Assembly (NCBI GenBank): GCA_037951105.1
Contig: JBAMJV010003250.1
Span: 137,001 to 201,000, forward strand
Reading direction: 5' to 3'
Source: Echinarachnius parma
Taxonomy: Eukaryota > Echinodermata > Echinoidea > Clypeasteroida > Echinarachniidae
DNA: 64,000 nucleotides
A program made the translations under genes and the position numbers. Shown one piece after another: positions 1 to 12,000 of this stretch; position 1 is the first letter of the stretch, and the number at the start of each line of letters is the position of its first letter. Below the pieces are notes generated by a model. It searched no databases and was not told the DNA's origin. It saw nothing but the letters and a program-made list of their open reading frames with translations.

Positions 1-68
1 CACTTCAGAGTTGGCACCGCAGCTTCCGGCTATCATTTCTTCATCATACTCAGATACACACGTTATGT
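1..68 (-). CDS. E24: start of a further CCP exon, cut by the window edge
   Basis: A CCTAG acceptor is followed in phase 1 by ITCVSEYDEEMIAGSC and NSEV, the expected opening of a six-cysteine CCP module (compare E23). The rest lies before position 1. This shows that the gene continues beyond the window. Confidence 0.8.
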
Positions 69-3000
69 CTAGGGATGACAAATATGTAATGTAAATGAAA
101 AATAATCTTCTTTTTTCGGGTGAAAGAAAAAATCAGTGAAAATGCAACAATCAGCAAATATGAATGAAAGAACAATTTTGTCCAGTATTTGGAGAGAAAT
201 AAGATGTCTAGCGATGATAGATATTGGAAGTTGCATTTTATTGTCATTAGTGGTACAGGGAAAGTTCTTTGACCTTGTTAGACTGGAATCAAAGTCAACA
301 GTATGGTAAAGCACTATTTATATTCTTCCTCTCCGTGCTGCTAAATATCTTGTCAATTCACTGTCTGACACACTCAATACAAACCCTAATTTGTGCAGAT
401 GCAGCAAACCGGTTTCTGACAATAAAAACAAAAGATGTGGTAATAAATAAACACTACATCACGTTTTGAATGCTTGAAAAATTTGCTGTAATATCTCACT
501 GGCTTGATTGAAAAGGAGATTGGCAACTTGCAACATGTGCATATTTATGTAGACTTGAATAATACCACTCATCCAAAAATAGGACCTTGAACAATTCCCA
601 TTGCATGCACCCAAACAAATCTTTGCTGTGACATATGTGTCTTTTTGGAAACAAATGGAAACAACTTTTGATTTTGTAATTGTCTGATCTGTTTGAGATC
701 AATGTCACTAGAATGCATGAATACAAATCCCATAGACACTCTCCGATTGTTAGTGACATTGAGAGGAATGGATACAATGTGATTTGTATTCCCCTTGAAG
801 TTGGATCCCGTGGATTTATTTTGGCTGAAAAATGTTTACGCTTCAATAATTTCTTAGCAACCGAAGACAAACCAACTCCCTTCAAAATAGAGTCCCTATA
901 CATGTAGAGAGAATTGCGACAATTCTATTGTGCACAAATGGATACAAAATGGTGACAGCTGTTTTAAGTTGCTGCATGCATGGTGCACAGCATGCAGGAA
1001 TGCTGATCTGAGTTCAACAATGCGCGCGCTAAACTATGACTGAACCTCTTTGAGCATTCAATGGTTTAAATTCATTTTGCCATTTTTTGTTTCCAATTAA
1101 TGCCCAATAGATGTCACAACTCTCTCAATAAAGGGACTCTACTTCAAAACCGCTCCAACCGCCCTCTCTCGCCATTGTCTCTTCATTCATTATTTACTCT
1201 GCCAGAAATGACTCAAAATGGGAACAAAGGGCCCCTCCAATATAAATATTTGCTACTGTAGTTATTGTACTCAACATAGCCATGCATTCTGTTGACGTTG
1301 CTCGAGAACCAAATTATTGTGAGTTAATTTGTATGCATCTACTTGATTCCCGTAGTCAAGTGGTTAAGACATCCAAGCCAGTCAACAGTAACAGAAGGTG
1401 CCCTTTTGGAGTCTTACTCACTTTTATAGACTGCAGTAGTTACACTTGTTTGTTTTGGATGATGGAAGTACTTACTTCTGCAAACCGGGAATGCACCCAA
1501 CAGTGTGCCGTTCTGAGGGCAGGTAACCACGGCATCACCCTCCATTCTGTACTGTATACCGTCGCATCCATATTCGCACGATGTGTTGTACAATACGCTA
1601 GAAGTAGACACGCAGTTCCCTGTTAGTGGTGCACTGTACTCGGGGACTGGGCATGTTATATCTGTTAGGATAGTTATCAAAATTGTAATTACATTTATAA
1701 TTATTATCATTATTACTATTATAACTATATTATAATCATTCTTATTACTTTTTGTTGATCTTGACATGTCGGACTGCCAAATGTGATGCAAGTACATGCA
1801 TTCTATGCTTATAGCCATAGCGTGATGTGAAATCTTTCTTGGAGTCTGCAACATAAGATCCTAGGAACTTAAATCTGCGAGACTTCCATGGAGATGACTG
1901 GAGGATGATCATAAGATCCTAGGAACTTAAATCTGTGAGCCTTCCATGGAGATGACTGGAGGATGATCATAAGATCCTAGGAACTTAAATCTGTGAGCCT
2001 TCCATGGAGATGACTGGAGGATGATCATAAGATCCTAGGAACTTAAATCTGTGAGCCTTCCATGGAGATGACTGGAGGATGATCATAAGATCCTAGGAAC
2101 TTAAATCTGTGAGCCTTCCATGGAGATGACTGGAGGATGATCATAAGATCCTAGGAACTTAAATCTGTGAGCCTTCCATGGAGATGACTGGAGGATGATC
2201 ATAAGATCCTAGGAACTTAAATCTGTGAGCCTTCCATGGAGATGACTGGAGGATGATCATAAGATCCTAGGAACTTAAATATGTGAGCCTTCCATGGAGA
2301 TGACTGGAAGATGATCATAAGATCCTAGGAACTTAAATCTGTGAGCCTTCCATGGAGATGACTGGAGGATGATCATAAGATCCTAGGAACTTAAATCTGT
2401 GAGCCTTCCATGGAGATGACTGGAGGATGATCATAAGATCCTAGGAACTTAAATCTGTGAGCCTTCCATGGAGATGACTGGAGGATGATCATAAGATCCT
2501 AGGAACTTAAATCTGTGAGCCTTCAATGGAGATGACTGGAGGATGATCATAAGATCCTAGGAACTTAAATCTGTGAGCCTTCCATGGAGATGACTGGAGG
2601 ATGATCATAAGATCCTAGGAACTTAAATATGTGAGACTTCCATGGAGATGACTGGAGGATGATCATAAGATCCTAGGAACTTAAATCTGTGAGCCTTCCA
2701 TGGAGATGACTGGAGGATGATCATAAGATCCTAGGAACTTAAATCTGTGAGCCTTCCATGGAGATGACTGGAGGATGATCATAAGATCCTAGGAACTTAA
2801 ATCTGTGAGCCTTCCATGGAGATGACTGGAGGATGATCATAAGATCCTAGGAACTTAAATCTGTGAGCCTTCCATGGAGATGACTGGAGGATGATCATAA
2901 GATCCTAGGAACTTAAATCTGTGAGCCTTCCATGGAGATGACTGGAGGGTGATCATAAGATCCTAGGAACTTAAATCTGTGAGCCTTCCATGGAGATGAC

Positions 3001-6000
3001 TGGAGGATGATCATAAGATCCTAGGAACTTAAATCTGTGAGCCTTCCATGGAGATGACTGGAGGATGATCATAAGATCCTAGGAACTTAAATCTGTGAGC
3101 CTTCCATGGAGATGACTGGAGGATGATCATAAGATCCTAGGAACTTAAATCTGTGATCCTTCCATGGAGATGACTGGAGGATGATCATAAGATCCTAGGA
3201 ACTTAAATCTGTGAGCCTTCCATAAAGATGACTGGAGGATGATCATAAGATCCTAGGAACTTAAATCTGTGAGCCTTCCATGGAGATGACTGGAGGATGA
3301 TCATAAGATCCTAGGAACTTAAATCTGTGAGCCCTCCATGGAGATGACTGGAGGATGATCATAAGATCCTAGGAACTTAAATCTGTGAGCCTTCCATGGA
3401 GATGACTGGAGGATGATCATAAGATCCTAGGAACTTAAATATGTGAGCCTTCCATGGAGATGACTGGAGGATGATCATAAGATCCTAGGAACTTAAATAT
3501 GTGAGACTTCCATGGAGATGACTGGAGGATGATCATAAGATCCTAGGAACTTAAATCTGTGAGCCTTCCATGGAGATGACTGGAGGATGATCATAAGATC
3601 CTAGGAACTTAAATCTGTGAGCCTTCCATGGAGATGACTGGAGGATGATCATAAGATCCTAGGAACTTAAATCTGTGAGCCTTCCATGGAGATGACTGGA
3701 GGATGATCATAAGATCCTAGGAACTTAAATCTGTGAGCCTTCCATGGAGATGACTGGAGGATGATCATAAGATCCTCGGAACTTAAATCTGTGTGCCTTC
3801 CATGTAGATGACTGGAGGATGATCATAAGATCCTAGGAACTTAAATCTGTGAGACTTCCATGGAGATGACTGGAGGATGATCATAAGATTCTCGGAACTT
3901 AAATCTGTGTGCCTTCCATGGAGATGACTGGAGGATGATCATAAGATCCCAGGAACTTAAATCTGTGAGCCTTCCATGGAGATGACTGGAGGATGATCTG
4001 CATCTTTGTTCACTGTCATGTACTCGGTTTTCTTTGGGTTGAGAAACAGATTGTTAACCTTTGCTGAAGCATTCTCCAGAGAAGCAAGCAGATCTTGGGC
4101 AGTCTGAAGTTATGTTGCTATTAAAGGGAGAGATCCTCTTTTGCAAGCCAAAAGTTGCGAGGTTATTGTATTATATGAAAGGAAATGTCATTTAATAGCA
4201 TGCCTGAAAAATGTAGGGCTTGAAATCTCTTTTTCGTGGAGTTATAGACCTAAAACTTATTAAACTGAGGGACGTCGGTTAAATGGGTACATACGTATTT
4301 TCGGCCGGTGAGTAAGTTCGTACAGAGATTTCACGGAGTGCCAGATCGGTATGCATGACCCCTACGTGACCCTCGCTAGCTACTTGACCCGCGCATAAGT
4401 ACTCATGTGTGATCGTTTACCAACCAAAATACCCAAACATCGCTTAAACTGACTACATGTAATTATATATTCTTTCTTTTTGAGATCTTTTTCCGTGACA
4501 TACGTTAACAAATGTCGGCTTCACAATACCTTTACGAGAATTAGTACTATATTGTTGTAATATTATGCTAAATCAGTTGAACTCCTTTATTGACCGATAT
4601 ATAGTTTAAATGGAGGGACGCATTCGTTTTTCATTCGTAGAATCGTTTTCGTTTTTCATTTGTAGAATCCAAATTAGAGGGCTGTTCGCTCTGATTTTTT
4701 TTTGCGGGTTACATTGATCCCCATCCGTCAACTGAAAGCTGTTCAGACGTTTTGTAAAAGTGGACCTGTCCCTTTAATGCAATGTCATCTGCATACATGT
4801 AGTCAAGATCTGCCAGGTACATGTCTCAGTCACGGTTGGATTTTCCTGGTTTAACATTTTAGATCTTTCTCTTCATGTTCTCCACTCACTGGTTGAAAAT
4901 GTAATCCACAACTATGATGGAGAGATAATGTGCAGGCGTATCCCCTTGAAGTGTACCTGCAGTTGTGTGAAACTCGCTTTTAGGACCAGTCCATGCTAAA
5001 CAAAGGTTGTGTGGTTGTTTATGATGGCAAATGCCTGTTCTATTTTTGGTATGCCATAATTAGCAAGAATTTGAAACATGGGCTTCCTGTTGACACTGTC
5101 AAAAGCCTGGGAAATCATCCTCCCAAGTGTGAGAATCTGAGATGTTCTGGCTCTACCCTTCCGAAAGCCCTTCTGGTTATGACGGAGCGGGGGCTCAGGG
5201 TGAATTAGCCCCTGAAATGCCCAAAAGAGGCCCTGAAAATCATACAAGAGCCCCAGTAAATTTGCAGAGTTCAATGCAAAACACAATTGAGATTGCTATT
5301 TTCATGCAGACAAGCTTGAAAACTGAGTAGCCCCCCGAAAAAGTCTGATGGAAGAGGGAGATCTCCTTTCTTGGGCAGGGGATAATAAGAGAGTTGGAAA
5401 GTGGCTGTGGGATGTTCCCTTCATTATGTTTCATTACAGAAATTTAGCAGAACTTCATAATGAAAAAGTGGGCTTTTTCAGATTGCCAGGACCATGCCCT
5501 GTTTCATAAAACATTTGCAATGGTTGTAAGTGTCCAATTACTGTAACTACCATGATAGCAATTGCTGCAATGCTGCATCCTGATTGGCGGTTGACCTACT
5601 AGTTACAATATTTGGACATTTACAACAATTTGAACAGTTTTTATGATACACGGCCCATGTGTCGTGGACATTTTTAGTCTCCTCAGGAAGTTTAGGAGCT
5701 CCCCAATTGAGAACATACATGTAGCTGTCAGTATGGGAAGGATGCCAGCAATCCTGTCATGAAAGAAATGATCTTGATGATTGGATCTCTATTCATGTTT
5801 GCTATCAAAGTGTTTGTACCAACAGTCCAGTGCCCTGTAACATAAAGATTCATGATTGATTGATCGTACGACAGATTGATTCATCGTATGATTAATCGTA
5901 TGACCAATTAATTGATCGTACAATCAACTTACCAATCGTACGATTAATCGTGAATCTTTATGTTACAGGGCCCAGATGCTCCTCTGCAGTGTTACCCTTA

Positions 6001-9000
6001 ACACTAACAATGGGAGGTGCTATTGTGTTTAAATAGTCATCTCTGTCAGTTCCTGCCAGGCCACTTCATGCCTATGTACATGTACGTGGTGAAGGTTTTT
6101 AAGCTCATCAGTCTTGGATATGACTTGTGCTTCCAGGATCTCAGTGTAGGTTTTCATATCATATGCAAATTGATCGAGTTCTAGGTTTCTTCGAGAATTT
6201 CTTGTTGGTCTGGTATTGTGTTTCTTTGAAGCCAAGATCTACATATTCTTTCACGTCGAGATGACTTTGATATCTGTGGCTGATTCAACTGTATTCTTGT
6301 CCTTCTTGGGGATCATTTCAAGTGCAGTTTCTCTTTTAGCAGTGATGCAGGTGCATGTATACTGCTGTAGTGTTTTTAACTTTTATTTTATTTTGGAGAG
6401 AACAGAATCTGTTATGAAGTACTTCGATGAATTGCTGTTAGAGGTTGGGATCTCTCAAAACTCTTCCACAATCAATGATCTTCATTGGATCTTTAGGTGG
6501 TGACTTAGTTTTCCGGTAGCCGATTTGGCATCTACGAGTGACTATACGATGGTCTGTCTGAATACCTTTGAAGGAGTTGTAAGATCCAGAATACCTGAAA
6601 GAGTTGATCCATTTCTTCCATACCAGTTTGTAGTCTAGTTGGACAAGCTGACCAGTTGGGACGGTGATGGATTCTTGGGGTGCTGAAACCTTGAGGGAAT
6701 AAGGTTGTGTTACTTCATGAGGTCTATTATTATCATTATTTATTTGGCAAAGGAAACAAAGTGGAAAACAATCATCGTACAAGTAATACAGAAAAGGCCA
6801 CATGAGTGACGGTGTAAGGACAATATCAACTAGATATCTTACATTGTGCTTGTGTTATTGGGAAAGTAGAAAGTGTTTTCTTCTAGTGTGATTTTTACAC
6901 AAAAATACTCAAATACTCACTAATGCATTGTGGGAATGGCTCTGAAAAAAAGAGTACTCTGTTGACAGGTGGAAGTGCTGGCAGAATCATTTGCTAGTCG
7001 GTAGCCCTCAGCACAAGTGAATTCACACACAGTGTCATATCCAAGACTGTCTCCATTTGAGCAATTCCCAATCAAGGTCTGGTTGTCGTACTCGGGAACG
7101 TCGCAATAAACCGCTGTCAATTCAAATAATAACAGAGTTAAGAAAAAAACATGATTCTGTATTTATGCTGGAAATGACACATACAGAGACATACAGTAGA
7201 TGTCGAATTGAATCACGCCTAGGTATTTAAGCACTAGTTCTGTGTGCGCAACTATAGTATTGCTTATAATGAATATAGAAAGGAAACACAAAATAAAGAT
7301 TGGACAGCAGAGCCTCGTAGTGTATGACACTAGCCTGGAAACTGCTCACTCTTTGATTTGCACGTAATCGACACCTGACTAGCACTAGTGCAGGTGATGT
7401 CATCCATGTGCATAGGAATGGTGCGTGGCATCCAAGCCAAAGTGTGCAACTTCTAGTCTAGAAAAGCCAATTTTCACAGCGCATTTCACATTGATTACAT
7501 TATAAAAAAAATAGTATTACAGCATTTGATCCTTGTATAAATGATTCCAGAATATTGAAAACTCTTTAGTTAAATGAGAGGTTGAGCGGTTGCCAGAAGT
7601 TCTATAGCAGATTCCTTTAAATTTCCATGAGCATAACCAAAAGCATGGTTTGAATTAATTGGTGAAATTAAAAATGTGCTATACAAAGAAGAAAACTTAA
7701 GTAAAATAATGAAAGCAAATACTAGTAGAAGAATAATATTATAAATATTGTTTTCTTTCTGTTCATGAATTAATACAATTTATAAAAGGAGCAACTTAAG
7801 CACAGTGCATTCCCAAATGTGATTAAAACTTTGTAAAACAGTGTGATTAAAACTGTGTAAAGTTATGTATTTCATACGTTCACATCTGTAATCTGGAGTG
7901 CTATCGAAGAGTCCCCTGGAGTGGCAGGTATAGTTTTCAGTCCCCTCTAATATGAAGCCCCTCTCGCATCCAATCTGGCACGTCGTTTGGTAATCAACAA
8001 CTGACCCCTGGCAGGCTTCATTCAGGTAGAAAGCGTGTAGACACAGTTCCCACAAAGAACAGTTGGTTACTAATATAAAGAAAGAAAAACAACAATAATA
8101 ACAATCTATATACGACACGTATATATATATATATACAGTATATCCAATGTCTGTTTCCTCAAAATCCATCATTGCGCTCGGTATCCCAATCACGGAAAAA
8201 CTGTTTGATGAGTCAAGTACGCATATTTTTGTACAAGGGGTTTCCTTGTCCTTTAATTCATAAGTAAAATAATAATTTACAATTATGATGGAGGTACTGT
8301 AAATGTGGTAATGTTCGCGGTGCATTAATTTTTGCGGATTTCGCGCTGAAGTCGGCGTCCGCGAATATTAAAACCCGCGAATATAAATGTGCGATTTGCA
8401 ATACGTGTGAACACTTGCTCGGCCGCGAAATTAAAAAGCCGCGGATGTGTTTTTGTGTCACTCAGCGCGAAATATTAATCGCGCGAAAATAACAATGATT
8501 ACAGTAATTGATGAAAAAAGAGGAACTACAAACCTTCGCATGTTGGCCATACACCCAACAAAGTTCCATTACTACGACACGTCAGACTTGAGCTGCCCCT
8601 GATGTCGTACCCCGCCTCGCAACCAAAAGTACACTCGTCGTTCTCGTGTATCATCGCTCCCACGCTGCAGTTAGAGCCTAAAGTAAGGTCTACCATATTT
8701 GGGCCTAAGCCATTCACAATTGGGCATGGTGCTGTAAAAGTGAATAATACAGGTTAAATTATCATTACAAAATGGTGTTATGGAGACAAGTCAGAGTTGG
8801 ATTCCCACTCAATAAATACCCAGGTTCAAAAGCAAAGCTGCACACATTGTTCTCATGTATCATCTCCTCTCCCTGCTGGCTGCAGTTAAACCCATCAGTA
8901 AAGTCTACCATATTTGGGCCCAAGCCATCAGTAAGGTTATGGATTATATGCATATATATCGTTGAAACCATTAGTAGTATCATTACCAGGGCTCGAAACT

Positions 9001-12000
9001 AGCACTTGCCCGTTTGCCTGGGGCAAGTAAAATTTGGTGTTGGGCAAGTAAAATTCTAAAATGTATGATTTTACTTGCCCAAATGGGCTAGTAGAGAGAA
9101 AAAAGTTAGTGTGGAGGCTTGTCATTACAGTAGTCCCCACTTAATGGGGTAACCTTTGAAGGGGTACTACTGCTAATGGGGTAACCTTTGAAGGGGTACT
9201 ACTGCTAAAGGGGTAACCTTTGGAGGGTTACTACTGCTAATGGGGTAACCTTTGAAGGGGTACTACTGCTAATGGGGTAACCTTTGAAGGGGTACTACTG
9301 CTAAAGGGGTAACCTTTGGAGGGGTACTACTGCTAATGGGGTAACCTTTGGAGGGGTACTACTGCTAATGGGGTAACCTTTGAAGGGGTACTACTGCTAA
9401 TGGGGTAACCTTTGAAGGGGTACTACTGCTAATGGGGTAACCTTTGAAGGGGTACTACTGCTAATGGGGTAACCTTTGAAGGGGTACTACTGCTACTGGG
9501 GTAACCTTTGGAGGGGTACTACTGCTGAGGTAACCTTTGAAGGGAATGGGTAACGGGTAACCTTTGGAGGGGTACTACTGCTAATGGGGTAACCTTTGAA
9601 GGGGTACTACTGCTAATGGGGTAACCTTTGGAGGGGTACTACTGCTAATGGGGTAACCTTTGAAGGGGTACTACTGCTAATGGGGTAACCTTTGAAGGGG
9701 TACTACTGCTAAAGGGGTAACCTTTGGAGGGGTACTACTGCTAATGGGGTAACCTTTGGAGGGGTACTACTGCTAATGGGGTAACCTTTGAAGGGGTACT
9801 ACTGCTAATGGGGTAACCTTTGGAGGGGTACTACTGCTAATGGGGTAACCTTTGAAGGGGTACTACTGCTAATGGGGTAACCTTTGAAGGGGTACTCCTG
9901 CTAATGGGGTAACCTTTGAAGGGGTACTACTGCTAATGGGGTAACCTTTGGAGGGGTACTACTGCTAATGAGGTAACCTTTGAAGGGAATGGGTAACATT
10001 TGAAGGGGTACTACTGCTAAAGGGGTAACCTTTGGAGGGGTACTACTGCTAATGGGGTAACCTTTGAAGGGGTACTACTGCTAATGGGGTAACCTTTGGA
10101 GGGGTACTACTGCTAATGGGGTAACCTTTGAAGGGGTACTACTGCTAATGGGGTAACCTTTGGAGGGGTACTACTGCTAATGGGGTAACCTTTGAAGGGG
10201 TACTGCTGCTAATGGGGTAACCTTTGAAGGGGTACTACTGCTAATGGGGTAACCTTTGAAAGGGTACTACTGCTAATGGGGTAACCTTTGGAGGGGTACT
10301 ACTGCTAATGGGGTAACCTTTGAAGGGGTACTACTGCTAATGGGGTAACCTTTGGAGGGGTACTACTGCTAATGGTGTAACCTTTGTAGGGGTATTACTG
10401 CTAAAGGGGTAACCTTTGAATGGGTAATACTTTTAATGGGGTAGCCTTTGAAGGGGTACTACTGCTAATGGGGTAGGTTCCGGTTGATTAGTTTAATGAA
10501 ACAAATAATACATGGGCTTAATTATCGTGCGTCAGTTTAAATGCAACGCAATCTTGGTTTTGTCACATGGCGCGCATGTGCACATGCGCACCTGGCTTAC
10601 ACCACAAGTGTTGCGCAATCGGACACAACCTTGCATGGGTTACATTTACACAACACACTCTCGACCATGTAATAATTTGTTTATTATTAGCACATATACA
10701 TCATGTATACTTTACTTATCAAGGATGAACAAACATGAATGCATTGCTTATCTTCTCCGATTTGTTTGTGCACAAACTCTGCTAGATGCGAGATCTTAAA
10801 AAAAGGGGGCGGAGCTTACTTGTTTGGGATTTGTGTCACGTGACATTCTAGGGCAATTTGAACAATTCAAAATCTGGGTTTCAAAAAATATAATAGCATC
10901 CTCCATGCTGTATATAATGAATGGTACATTCGACCGTACTGCGGGTGACTTTGAATGATGCTCCTTCCTTTGCTCAGAGGGCAACTGTTGGTAGAATTTG
11001 TTCAATTGAAATTATGTTTTAATGTGTCGAGAACATAATCAAAAGTAAATAGAAGGTGGGGAAACTTCTCTTTAAAAGCTGAATAATAATAATAATAGTA
11101 ATGAATGGTGCTTACATAGCGCATTTTATATTTTCTCAATGCGCTTTACAATTCAATTCAATTCAAATTATTACATACATATTTACATTAAACAATAAAA
11201 TAATACTGTTAATTTATACAAAATGAGAAGATTCTACTTATTTTACAATAATAACAAAAGCATGATTTAACGAAGAAAGAATAAATCTCAAAGACAATTT
11301 CAAGTGATCTACAATAGCAAAACATTAAACTCCTGGCAAGGTTGGCCCCACAAACACTCAAAAGTAAATACCCTTTTATCACCCAACATGAAAATTGATA
11401 TGAATATCGCAACCCATGGACAATTTAAGAAAAAGTCTTTACAATAGACTTTTTGAGCAATCAGAGGTTACAATATAACACCCACCTCAATTCATCAGCA
11501 TATGAACAATGCATACCATGCAAATCAGCTGCATGTGAACCTTTGAATATGTAGTAAACAAATATACATGTACCATGCACTGAGAGCCTCTAGTTGAAAT
11601 TATGGATTCTGAGGTGACAGGAAAAGCACTATTTTCTGAGGGTCATAGACCCGAAGAAAAGAGTGCTTTTTCTGACACCGAGGAATCCATAATTTCACTA
11701 GTGGTTCGAAATAGTGCATGATATATTTGTTTTATATCCTTCGCATAATCATAATCATCGCAAAAATAAATGATTTCAATTAAATTAAAGAAAAATATAA
11801 AGAAAAACAAAACATTGATCATGGAACCATCACTGCACTGACTATTTTCTGTTTGTGACCCCCTTTGCGCGTATTGCACTATCTTTCCATTCATGGTTAC
11901 GCGCCTTAACAACTAATGCGCACCCAAATGCAAAACGCGCGCATCAAAGTGAATAATTAACCTGCTTTAAATACATACTACACACGTGTAATTGTATGGA

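Larger units (their letters stand above)
1741..6803 (-). mobile_element. RTE-like LINE relic, same strand as the gene
   Basis: Pieces of one non-LTR retrotransposon lie in order. 6438-6803: end of an endonuclease-like part with TDHRIVTRRCQIGY. 4993-5290: FRKGRARTSQIL and QAFDSVNRKPMFQIL, RT motifs with a deletion just before the AFDS of motif A. 4919-4951: LQGDTPAHYLS. 4784-4795: YADD, the catalytic motif. 4000-4120: LLASLENASAKV and NPKKTEYM. 1741-1852: GSYVADSKKDF and, after a shift, IWQSDMSRSTK. Stops and frameshifts show it is dead. It is interrupted by a TTAA-flanked element, two foldbacks and a minisatellite. Class by motif resemblance; RTE-like is my best reading. Confidence 0.8.

Noticed and set aside
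496-903. 135-codon minus-strand frame in the last intron
   Set aside because: No recognised domain, no sensible codon pattern or splice partner; it lies within the intron E23-E24 on the gene strand.
1853-3998. Possible CRISPR array
   Set aside because: The units are contiguous with no variable spacers, the host is a eukaryote and the unit derives from a LINE.
9143-10475. Possible centromeric or CRISPR-like array
   Set aside because: Short minisatellite with no spacers and a single location in an intron; nothing supports a centromere.
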